A stretch of DNA of 6,493 bases from an uncultured Oscillospiraceae bacterium (GTDB lineage Bacteria; Bacillota; Clostridia; Oscillospirales; Oscillospiraceae): NCBI GenBank assembly GCA_934623545.1, contig CAKTVN010000096.1:1-6493 (forward strand), written 5' to 3'. Below are positions 1 through 5,403 of the stretch, piece by piece. Position 1 is the stretch's first letter, and each line of letters starts with the position of its first letter. The translations under genes and the position numbers were made by a program. Below the pieces are notes generated by a model. It worked only from the letters and a program-made list of their open reading frames with translations, was not told where the DNA came from and did no database searches.

Positions 1-956
1 GCGCTGACCTGATCGGTATACTGCCCGATGCCAGCCCATGCGACGTCGCCGTCCTCCGCCTTCGTCAGATCGACGCTTCCCGCCGCGGTCTGGTATCCGT
101 CGCAGTCAAGGCGCTTCGTAAGCCCCACCTTTTCTGCATATTTCTGGAGCGTTTTTCTGCCAAGCTCTACCGCGATGTCGCCGAACACTACGTTGCAGGA
201 ATGCGCCAGCCCGTTTTTGAAGTCGATCGTCCCATGTACGCCCTCGCACACAATCTTCTGCCCGCCGATGATGCTCGTGCCATTGCAGACAAAGCTCTGC
301 GTGTCAATGTCGGGAATTTCCTCGATCGCAGCCGCCGATGTCACAAGCTTGAAGATCGAGCCCGGGGTGTACGTCACGTCAAAGAACCGGTTGAGATACA
401 CGCCCGTATACGCGCCGGTCGTGTCGCCCTCGACATCCGGCATATTGTCCGGGTCATAGCTCGGCGCCGTCACCGCACACAGAATTTCTCCCGTTTCATA
501 GTTGTATACACCGACGGTGCCGCGTCTGCCCGCCAACGCCTGAAGCGCCGCGTTCTGCGCGGCAGCGCTGACGGAGAGCGTCGCGGTGCTGTGCTCCTCG
601 CGCAGGGTGTAAAGTCCGTTGATCTTGTCATAGCCGATCATTTTGTCGGCGTAAGCGCCCAGAAGCGGCGCGTAAATATAGCCGTAGCGGTCGCCCAGCA
701 GGTGCATCGTCGACGCGCGCGTCTGCGCATCCTCCGCATATGTCCTGCCGTCCGTCGCGTCCAGCAGCTGCGTACCGTCCCGGTCCTCGACATAGCCGAC
801 GCTCAGATTCGCGCCGGAATAGACGTGCGGGCTGCCGGAAAACGTGACCCATTCGTCCGCCTTGACAAAGTAGGTGATGGAAAACACGACCGCGCCCAAC
901 GCCAGGATCGCTGCCAGCGCCAGCGCGAAATATGCCCGAAGCGAAAGCTTTTTCAT
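1..956 (-). CDS. class B penicillin-binding protein (PbpA/FtsI-type transpeptidase), 3' end beyond the window
   Basis: D,D-transpeptidase that cross-links peptidoglycan outside the membrane, anchored by one N-terminal helix. Translating the minus strand from 956 gives 318 codons with no stop before the window edge. Residues 1-4 are MKKL, and a single membrane anchor spans about 5-27. A short non-catalytic pedestal follows to about 138. The transpeptidase domain starts near 139 with the recognisable stretch YNYETGEILCAVTAPSYDPD (151-170). The catalytic SxxK is S200-I-F-K203 (in TPGSIFKL) and the second motif is S253-C-N255. The third motif (KTG) would lie past the window. The short pedestal fits PbpA-like enzymes rather than long PBP2/MrdA, but division, elongation and sporulation roles cannot be told apart here. 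The start is fixed by AAGGAGG at 964-970, 7 nt upstream, and by an ATGA overlap with the preceding SEDS gene. That overlap implies coupled translation and a shared complex. Confidence in the family is high; the subfamily is uncertain. Confidence 0.93.
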   Translation of the reverse strand, partial: MKKLSLRAYFALALAAILALGAVVFSITYFVKADEWVTFSGSPHVYSGANLSVGYVEDRDGTQLLDATDGRTYAEDAQTRASTMHLLGDRYGYIYAPLLGAYADKMIGYDKINGLYTLREEHSTATLSVSAAAQNAALQALAGRRGTVGVYNYETGEILCAVTAPSYDPDNMPDVEGDTTGAYTGVYLNRFFDVTYTPGSIFKLVTSAAAIEEIPDIDTQSFVCNGTSIIGGQKIVCEGVHGTIDFKNGLAHSCNVVFGDIAVELGRKTLQKYAEKVGLTKRLDCDGYQTAAGSVDLTKAEDGDVAWAGIGQYTDQVS

Positions 957-2668
957 GCCTCATCCTCCTTTTTCGAGGGCAGACGGACTGAGAAGCTGGC
1001 GTTTTGCCGCGTGTCCGCCGCCTTGATGAAGGCGAGCAGCCCCCAGACGCAGATCATGCTCGAGCCGCCGTTGGAGACGAACGGGAACGTCACGCCGGTC
1101 AGCGGCAGGATGTCCACCGTCCCAAATACGTTCAGGAGTGCCTGCACGACCATGATCGTCACTGCCGAGACTGCGCTGATGGAATAGAAGCTGCTGCGCT
1201 CCACCGGAGCCGAGCGCACCACGAACGCTGCCAGCAGCACGATCGCCGCCACCAGCATCAGCGCCAGAAGCAGTCCCCATTCCTCCGACACGAACGCAAA
1301 CACAAGGTCCGTATCCGCCGCCGCGACGTATTTGAGCCACCCGCGCCCACCGCCAAGCCCAAACAGCCCGCCGGAGGCGATGCACATCATCGCGCGCGTC
1401 TGCGAGTAGCCCGTTGTGAGCGCATTCTCCCAGACGTGCCGCCACGTAGAAAACCGCCGCATGGCATAGGGCTTGAAGCGCAGCACCAGCACGCCCGCAA
1501 AGCCCGTCCCCGCGCACGCAAGCCCGATGGTCGCAAAATCGCCGGAGCGCATGAATGCTGTCACAAGGAAGGTCACGAAGAAAATGATCGCCGTTCCGAA
1601 GTCGTTGATAAGCGCGAGGCACCCGCAGATCGCCGCCGAGTAAAGGATGTACAGCAGGAGGTTCCTGCGCGTCATCAGCCGCTGAAGCGTCGACGCGCCC
1701 GCAAACACAAAGCAGAGCTTCACGAGCTCCGACGGCTGGAACGAGATCGGACCGAGCTCCACCCAGTTCTTCGCGCCGTATTTCTCCACGCCGAACAGAA
1801 CGTTGAACACCAGCAGCGCGATCCCCGCCGCCGCCGCGGCGTAGCGGAGCTTCTTTGCCCGCTCCAGATCGCGCAGGAACCAGCTCAAAATCAGAAACAC
1901 CGCAACGCCGCCCAGCACGGCGATCATTTCCTTTTTGAGCGCGTCCGGGTTCGACGAGGACACGACGCAGATGCCGACGCTCGTCAGGAAAAACGCCACC
2001 GTCTCCACGTCAAAGCCGCTCCTGCGCGCGAGGCGCATCATCAGAAACAGCGCCCACTCGATCAGCAGCAGCACCCCGAACGCCCCGGCGATCAAGCCGA
2101 TCTTTTCGCTGTGCAGCATGAGCTGGAGGCAAGCGAGCACCTGAAACAGCGACAGCAGGAACAGCGTCAGCGACGGGCTGACCTCTTTTCCCGCCTGCGT
2201 GCGGACCGACGCCTGAATGCGCTCCTGCTCCTTCGTGATCGGCACCAGTGTAAAGTCCACCCCGCCGAGGGAGATCACGTCGCCGAAGCCGACCGCGCAC
2301 ATATCCGTATCCGCACCGTTGACGCGGATGCCACCCTTGGAGCCGATGTCCGAAACGCTCCAGCTTCCGTCGTCATAGCGCACGAGAACTGCGTGCCGCC
2401 GCGAGATCGTCGGATAGTCCAGCACCACATCGCAGCTTTTCGACCGTCCGACCAGACTTTCCCAGTGCGTGACGGGAATTTTGTCCCCCGAGGGCGCGGC
2501 AAGCCACGCCCACACCTCCGGCTCGCGCCGGAAGGTCAGCAGCGACCGCCCGCAGCGCCACAGGATCAGCAGCGCCGCCAGCGGCAGGATATACCGCAGG
2601 ATATCGCTGTACACCGCGGCAAAGCCCGCCTGCGAGAGCGTTTCAAAAAAAGACTGAATGGACTGCAT
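953..2668 (-). CDS. FHA domain fused to SEDS-family peptidoglycan glycosyltransferase (FtsW/RodA/SpoVE family)
   Basis: Polytopic membrane enzyme that polymerises lipid II into glycan strands, normally with a class B PBP partner, which is the next gene here. The protein is 571 aa from the start chosen. A membrane helix (about 24-39) is followed by a cytoplasmic FHA domain (about 52-143), with G74-R-S, S89-R-R-H92 and VSDIGSKGGIRVNG (105-118). FHA domains bind phosphothreonine peptides. About ten further hydrophobic helices follow from residue 165. SEDS signatures are KNWVELGPISFQPSELVK (300-317), NDFGTA (355-360; D356 aligns with the conserved functional Asp), FAFVSEEWGLL (457-467) and TFPFVSNGGSS (527-537). 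The chosen ATG has AAAGGAG (2674-2680) 5 nt upstream. An in-frame ATG at 2719 would start inside a hairpin and has no such site. Oddity: the usual Asn of the FHA S-x-N-G turn is Gly112. Which process it serves (elongation, division, sporulation) is not visible. Confidence 0.95.
   Translation of the reverse strand: MQSIQSFFETLSQAGFAAVYSDILRYILPLAALLILWRCGRSLLTFRREPEVWAWLAAPSGDKIPVTHWESLVGRSKSCDVVLDYPTISRRHAVLVRYDDGSWSVSDIGSKGGIRVNGADTDMCAVGFGDVISLGGVDFTLVPITKEQERIQASVRTQAGKEVSPSLTLFLLSLFQVLACLQLMLHSEKIGLIAGAFGVLLLIEWALFLMMRLARRSGFDVETVAFFLTSVGICVVSSSNPDALKKEMIAVLGGVAVFLILSWFLRDLERAKKLRYAAAAAGIALLVFNVLFGVEKYGAKNWVELGPISFQPSELVKLCFVFAGASTLQRLMTRRNLLLYILYSAAICGCLALINDFGTAIIFFVTFLVTAFMRSGDFATIGLACAGTGFAGVLVLRFKPYAMRRFSTWRHVWENALTTGYSQTRAMMCIASGGLFGLGGGRGWLKYVAAADTDLVFAFVSEEWGLLLALMLVAAIVLLAAFVVRSAPVERSSFYSISAVSAVTIMVVQALLNVFGTVDILPLTGVTFPFVSNGGSSMICVWGLLAFIKAADTRQNASFSVRLPSKKEDEA
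964..970 (-). promoter_or_regulatory. ribosome binding site of the PBP gene, inside the end of the SEDS gene
   Basis: On the minus strand AAGGAGG lies 7 nt before the ATG at 956-954. It falls within the last codons of the upstream SEDS gene, whose TGA (955-953) overlaps that ATG as ATGA. This selects the start in the MKKLSLR frame rather than the ATG at 963 in another frame, and supports termination-reinitiation coupling. Confidence 0.8.
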
Positions 2669-2673
2669 AGAAG

Positions 2674-2695
2674 CTCCTTTCCGCGTCTGCGCGGA
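2674..2695 (-). promoter_or_regulatory. ribosome binding site of the FHA-SEDS gene abutting a small stem-loop
   Basis: Read on the minus strand, a perfect 6-bp stem (TCCGCG / CGCGGA, 2690-2695 and 2680-2685) with a CAGA tetraloop runs directly into AAAGGAG (2680-2674). The ATG at 2668 follows 5 nt later. The site fixes the start. Whether the hairpin tunes translation is inference. Confidence 0.55.
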
Positions 2696-2708
2696 CCGAA
2701 ATTCCGAA

Positions 2709-2778
2709 AGCCCCCTCACATCCGTGAGGGGGCTGAGCCCGGCTTTGCCGGGCTCTCAAACGCCGTTATCGCGTTTGA
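2709..2778. repeat. three back-to-back hairpins
   Basis: Three perfect stems follow one another with at most one base between them. Stem 1 has 11-bp arms AGCCCCCTCAC (2709-2719) and GTGAGGGGGCT (2724-2734) with a 4-nt loop. Stem 2 has 9-bp arms GAGCCCGGC (2735-2743) and GCCGGGCTC (2747-2755) with a TTT loop. Stem 3 has 8-bp arms TCAAACGC (2756-2763) and GCGTTTGA (2771-2778) with a 7-nt loop. On the minus strand stem 1 is followed by TTTCGGAATTTC, a poor U-tract, so a weak terminator or attenuator ahead of the SEDS gene is possible. A dispersed intergenic repeat is equally possible. Confidence 0.75.
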
Positions 2779-2820
2779 AAAAGATTTCCATTTTGTTCTG
2801 CCGTGCCCGGCGGAGTTCTG

Positions 2821-2982
2821 TGTAGGGGCGGACGACCTCGCGCAGCCGTCAGCGACAAAGGAGCGTTACGGATGCGGCACACCCCTTGCGGGTGCTGTCC
2901 GCCCGGTAAAAAGCACCGTTTTACGCAAAGCTGTGGAAAATTCATAACTTCCCACAGGTCGACAGAGTCGTCGCCCCCTACA
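2821..2982. repeat. 162-bp block bounded by imperfect 16-nt inverted repeats, with internal hairpins
   Basis: The left arm TGTAGGGGCGGACGAC (2821-2836) matches the reverse complement of 2967-2982 at 14 of 16 positions: 8 pairs, a 2-nt mismatch, then 6 pairs. Inside are an imperfect 11-pair stem at 2874-2902, a 6-bp stem GTAAAA/TTTTAC at 2906-2911 and 2919-2924, and a 12-pair stem at 2931-2957. GTTCTGT occurs just outside each end (2815-2821 and 2993-2999), but not flush with the right end. There is no transposase. It fits a small non-autonomous or REP-like intergenic element, or a structured RNA with the outer arms as the closing stem; sequence alone does not decide. Confidence 0.5.
2931..2957 (-). 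other. 12-bp stem-loop, fully paired only as minus-strand RNA
   Basis: Arms CTGTGGAAAATT (2931-2942) and AACTTCCCACAG (2946-2957) flank a 3-nt centre. In plus-strand RNA two positions are A-C mismatches. In minus-strand RNA the same positions become G-U wobbles, so all 12 positions pair. That asymmetry favours a function in the transcript running from the transporter gene toward the SEDS gene, though two wobbles are thin evidence. Confidence 0.4.
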
Positions 2983-3024
2983 GGGATCGTGTGTTCTGTA
3001 AACGCTTTCTAAAAATCGAACGTG

Positions 3025-4353
3025 TCACGACTTCACCGAAGGCTTCTGCTCTTCCGACGCTTTCTCTTCGTCCCGCGCTTCGTCTTCTGCCGACGGATGT
3101 GCTTCCGCATCCCTCAGGTCCGAGACCCGCTCGATGCCGTAATACGCATCCGTCTGCGTCGTGTCGCCCTTTTTCTTCAGCAGCCGGTCGACCGCGTCGG
3201 AGATGAGCATATAGATGATCGCAAACACCGGCACACCCAGCAGCATCCCGGCAAAGCCGAACAGCCCTGCCGCCACCGTGATGGAGACCAGCACCCAGAA
3301 ACCGGAAATACCGACCGTATTGCCGAGAATTTTGGGACCGATCACATTGCCGTCCAGCTGCTGCAGGCAGACCACAAAGATCACGAAATAGAAGCATTGC
3401 AGCGGGTTGACGAGCAAAATCAAAAACGCACACGGCACCGCGCCGATGATGGGTCCAAAGAACGGAATGACGTTCGTAATGCCGACGACCGTCGCCACCA
3501 AAATCGGATACGGCAGCTTGAAGACCAGCATACCGATGTAGCACAGCACACCGATGATCGCCGAATCGATGATCTTGCCGATGACAAAGCCGTTGAAGAT
3601 CTTGTTGGTCTCCCGCCCGAGATAGAACAGATGGTCCGCCGAGGATGGGCGGAAGATCGCGACGATCAGCTTCTTCGCCTGCGCCTGAAACACATCCTTC
3701 GACCAGAGCATATAGACCGACGCGACCAGACCGATGAGCAAGTTTGCAACGCTCTTCACGACCGCGATGACCGACGTCGTGAGCGTCGAGAGCACCTTCT
3801 GCATATCGCTCAGCAGACTCGTGCTGACCCAGTTGCGCAGGAAGCTGTAGACCTCGTCCAGTCCCGCCTCCACGTAGCTGCGGATCTCCGGATTGTCCTG
3901 AAGGAGCTTGTTGACCCACGTCTCGATGCTCTTGTAATAGGTCTCGGCGTTCGATACGATGCCCGTCACGCTCTCATACAGCTGCGGCAGCAGCAGCGAG
4001 AAGAAGCCGTAGACGATCAGCCCCGCGACGATGAGCGCAAACACGATGCCCGCCGCGCGGCTGAGCTTTTTCGGCACATATTTTGCCTTCGGATTCTTCG
4101 CCTTTTTCTGTTCCAGCACCGGGCACAGCCGCGCGTCCACAAACCGCACCAGCGGGTTCAGGAGGAACGCGAACACCACGCCCGAGATGATCGGCGACAA
4201 GATCGCGCCGAAGCCCTTGAGCATCGTAAAAAAGCCCGGAATATCCGTAAAAATCACGACCAGCAGAATGCTGATGATGATGACCGCCAGCGCGGTCATG
4301 CCCCACTTGAAATAGGGCTTGTCCCGATATGGATGATTGCCTTCGTTTTTCAT
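3025..4353 (-). CDS. AI-2E family transporter (formerly UPF0118; PerM/YtvI-like permease)
   Basis: Polytopic inner-membrane protein of 442 aa, a usual length for the family. Members have been linked to autoinducer-2 export and to Na+/H+ antiport, so the substrate here is unknown. Hydrophobic segments lie at about 17-35, 48-68, 99-122, 193-216, 261-279, 284-313, 315-331, 349-366 and 368-387. The long soluble stretch between helices at about 123-190 is typical. Family signatures are GVVFAFLLNPLV (58-69), IPFFGPIIGAVP (296-307), QQLDGNVIGPKILG (331-344) and GMLLGVPVFAI (369-379). The last 50 residues form a charged, Glu/Asp/Lys-rich tail with no recognised fold. The start has GGGAGG 7 nt upstream and a promoter just beyond. 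It lies 86 nt downstream of endonuclease IV on the same strand and 356 nt upstream of the SEDS gene, with no clear functional link to either. Confidence 0.93.
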   Translation of the reverse strand: MKNEGNHPYRDKPYFKWGMTALAVIIISILLVVIFTDIPGFFTMLKGFGAILSPIISGVVFAFLLNPLVRFVDARLCPVLEQKKAKNPKAKYVPKKLSRAAGIVFALIVAGLIVYGFFSLLLPQLYESVTGIVSNAETYYKSIETWVNKLLQDNPEIRSYVEAGLDEVYSFLRNWVSTSLLSDMQKVLSTLTTSVIAVVKSVANLLIGLVASVYMLWSKDVFQAQAKKLIVAIFRPSSADHLFYLGRETNKIFNGFVIGKIIDSAIIGVLCYIGMLVFKLPYPILVATVVGITNVIPFFGPIIGAVPCAFLILLVNPLQCFYFVIFVVCLQQLDGNVIGPKILGNTVGISGFWVLVSITVAAGLFGFAGMLLGVPVFAIIYMLISDAVDRLLKKKGDTTQTDAYYGIERVSDLRDAEAHPSAEDEARDEEKASEEQKPSVKS

Positions 4354-4382
4354 CCCGCAGCCTCCCGATTTTTTCTCTTTTC

Positions 4383-4411
4383 AGAATAGCACACCGGCGC
4401 CGGAATCGCAA
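4383..4411 (-). promoter_or_regulatory. sigma-A-type promoter for the AI-2E transporter gene
   Basis: On the minus strand: -35 TTGCGA (4406-4411), 17-nt spacer, -10 TATTCT (4383-4388) with a preceding TG (extended -10). Each hexamer matches consensus at 4 of 6. The predicted start of transcription would leave a leader of only about 20-25 nt before the ATG at 4353. The spacer contains the perfect palindrome CCGGCGCCGG (4394-4403). Confidence 0.55.
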
Positions 4412-4439
4412 GAAACCGGCTGCTTTTTTTCCAGAAAAT

Positions 4440-5267
4440 TCACACCTTTGCGCGCAGCAGCGCGATCTCTGCCGCGTATCCCGGCAGCTCATTCGGCGTC
4501 TCCAGGATCATCGGCAGCCCCTCGAGCACCGGGTGGTGCGCAACGCGCAGCAGCGCCTCCAGTCCGATCATCCCGCCGCCGATCACCTCGTGGCGGTCCT
4601 TGTGCGCGCCGCGCAGATTCTTGCTGTCGTTCAGATGCAGCGCCCTGAGACGGCGCAGCCCGATCACGCGGTCAAACTCCGTCAGCACACCATCAAGATC
4701 GCCCGCGATGTCATAGCCCGCGTCGTGTACATGGCAGGTGTCCAGACATACGCCCATCTGCTCTGAAAGCGTACACCGGTCCAAGATCTCCCGCAGCTCC
4801 TCAAAGCGCCCTCCGACCTCGCTGCCCTTTCCGGACATCGTCTCCAGCAGCACGAGCGTCCGCTGCTCCGGGCGCATCACCGTGTTCAGCGCCTGCGCGA
4901 TCTGGCTTATTCCCTCCTCGACGCCCTGCCCGACGTGGCTTCCCGGATGGAAATTATAGAGGTTTCCGGGCGTCAGCTCCAGCCTTTTCAGATCGTCTGC
5001 CAGCGTCTGTACGGCAAATTCCCGCGTCTTTTCCGCCGCCGAGCAGGGATTGACCGTGTAGGGCGCGTGCGCGACGACCGTCCCGAGCGTTCCCTCCCGC
5101 TGCTCGCGCACCAGCGCCTCCGCGTCCTCCTTCGCGATCTCCTTCGCCGCGCCGCCGCGCGGATTGCGCGTAAAGAACTGGAAGGTGTTTGCGCCGATCG
5201 CGTGCGCGGTGCGGCACATGGCGGCATAGCCGCCGGAGGAAGAAAGATGGCACCCGAGATAAAGCAT
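4440..5267 (-). CDS. nfo: endonuclease IV (deoxyribonuclease IV), AP endonuclease
   Basis: Zinc-dependent enzyme of cytoplasmic base excision repair that cuts 5' to abasic sites and removes 3'-blocking groups. The protein is 275 aa, close to the family norm (E. coli Nfo 285), with a single TIM-barrel AP2Ec fold. All nine metal ligands known from E. coli EndoIV can be placed: H67 (HAPY), H107 (NFHPGSH), E142 (LLETM), D176 and H179 (CLDTCH), H211 (LHLND), D224 and H226 (KDRHE) and E256 (LETP). It should therefore be active. Other hallmarks are HLSSSGG (7-13) and FFTRNPRGG (31-39). The start at 5267 follows GCAGGAGG with good spacing. An in-frame ATG at 5324 would begin at the -35 box of its promoter and is rejected. 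Transcribed divergently from a WYL regulator, which may control it (inference). Confidence 0.96.
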   Translation of the reverse strand: MLYLGCHLSSSGGYAAMCRTAHAIGANTFQFFTRNPRGGAAKEIAKEDAEALVREQREGTLGTVVAHAPYTVNPCSAAEKTREFAVQTLADDLKRLELTPGNLYNFHPGSHVGQGVEEGISQIAQALNTVMRPEQRTLVLLETMSGKGSEVGGRFEELREILDRCTLSEQMGVCLDTCHVHDAGYDIAGDLDGVLTEFDRVIGLRRLRALHLNDSKNLRGAHKDRHEVIGGGMIGLEALLRVAHHPVLEGLPMILETPNELPGYAAEIALLRAKV

Positions 5268-5295
5268 AGCCGCCTCCTGCTGGACTTTTTCGGTT

Positions 5296-5324
5296 ATTAT
5301 ACCACACGCGCAAGGTGCCTTCAA
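5296..5324 (-). promoter_or_regulatory. promoter of the endonuclease IV gene
   Basis: On the minus strand: -35 TTGAAG (5319-5324, 4 of 6), 17-nt spacer, perfect -10 TATAAT (5296-5301) with TG one base before it. Transcription would begin about 20 nt before the ATG at 5267. This is the strongest promoter match in the window. Confidence 0.75.
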
Positions 5325-5325
5325 A

Positions 5326-5340
5326 TTAAGAATTTCTTAA
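5326..5340. promoter_or_regulatory. 15-bp AT-rich palindrome between divergent promoters, candidate operator
   Basis: TTAAGAA-T-TTCTTAA is a perfect palindrome with 7-bp arms. It starts 1 nt upstream of the endonuclease IV -35 box and ends 13 nt upstream of the WYL gene's -35 box. The position suits a dimeric regulator acting on both promoters. An A/T-rich UP element is the plain alternative. Confidence 0.5.
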
Positions 5341-5343
5341 AAA

Positions 5344-5374
5344 GGACTGCTACTTGCGTTTTTCCGCGCAGTCC
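5344..5374. promoter_or_regulatory. inverted repeat over the WYL gene promoter, candidate autoregulatory operator
   Basis: GGACTGC (5344-5350) and GCAGTCC (5368-5374) are perfect 7-bp inverted arms separated by 17 nt. They are centred on 5359, the last base of the predicted -35 box, and the right arm ends 2 nt before the -10. The arm centres are 24 bp apart, a little over two helical turns. Occupancy would be expected to block or remodel this promoter. Function is inferred from position only. Confidence 0.45.
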
Positions 5375-5382
5375 GGTAAAAT
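5354..5382 (+). promoter_or_regulatory. promoter of the WYL regulator gene
   Basis: -10 TAAAAT (5377-5382, 5 of 6) with a 17-nt spacer to a weak -35 TTGCGT (5354-5359, 3 of 6). A weak -35 would suit activator or autoregulatory control. The ribosome binding site AAAGGAGG (5388-5395) follows, 8 nt before the ATG at 5404. Confidence 0.55.
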
Positions 5383-5403
5383 GGACAAAAGGAGGCGCGG
5401 CAT

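Larger units (their letters stand above)
2669..3024. other. 356-nt gene-free spacer rich in inverted repeats
   Basis: Lies between the end of the AI-2E transporter gene and the start of the FHA-SEDS gene, both on the minus strand. I see no protein family in any frame. It holds at least seven inverted repeats, described separately (2680-2695, 2709-2778, 2821-2982 and the stems inside it). I could not find a convincing -35/-10 pair reading into the SEDS gene, nor a classic terminator with a long T-run after the transporter gene. Transcription here may therefore be read-through, or driven by a promoter I cannot recognise. Confidence 0.7.

Noticed and set aside
628..963. Minus-strand open frame starting at the ATG at 963
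   Set aside because: Out of frame with the PBP, which has SxxK and SCN motifs, a membrane anchor and the better-spaced ribosome site.
201..1187. 328-codon open frame on the plus strand
   Set aside because: Antisense to the PBP gene and the end of the SEDS gene, with no family resemblance.
2669..2719. Extension of the SEDS protein to an upstream in-frame ATG at 2719
   Set aside because: That ATG lies in the 11-bp hairpin without a ribosome site; the ATG at 2668 has AAAGGAG 5 nt upstream.
2931..2939. TGTGGAAAA-type sequence resembling a DnaA box
   Set aside because: It does not match the TTATCCACA consensus and is not part of a box cluster. Being an arm of an inverted repeat explains it better.
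1004..2947. 647-codon open frame on the plus strand
   Set aside because: Antisense shadow of the FHA-SEDS gene: Arg/His/Gln-rich with no domain, while the opposite strand encodes clear SEDS motifs. Long antisense frames are expected in GC-rich coding DNA.
2709..2982. CRISPR-like array
   Set aside because: The repeats are inverted, unlike one another and without regular spacers; no cas gene is nearby.
3022..4389. 455-codon open frame on the plus strand
   Set aside because: Antisense to the AI-2E transporter; Arg/Asp/His-rich composition and no recognisable motif.
4399..4426. Plus-strand GCCGG/CCGGC stem followed by a T-run, terminator-like
   Set aside because: Only a 5-bp stem with a 12-nt loop, and no plus-strand gene ends there. 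The same bases are better read as the minus-strand transporter promoter.
5268..5324. Extension of endonuclease IV to an upstream in-frame ATG at 5324
   Set aside because: It would start at the -35 box of the predicted promoter, upstream of the transcription start. The family N-terminus begins at the 5267 ATG.
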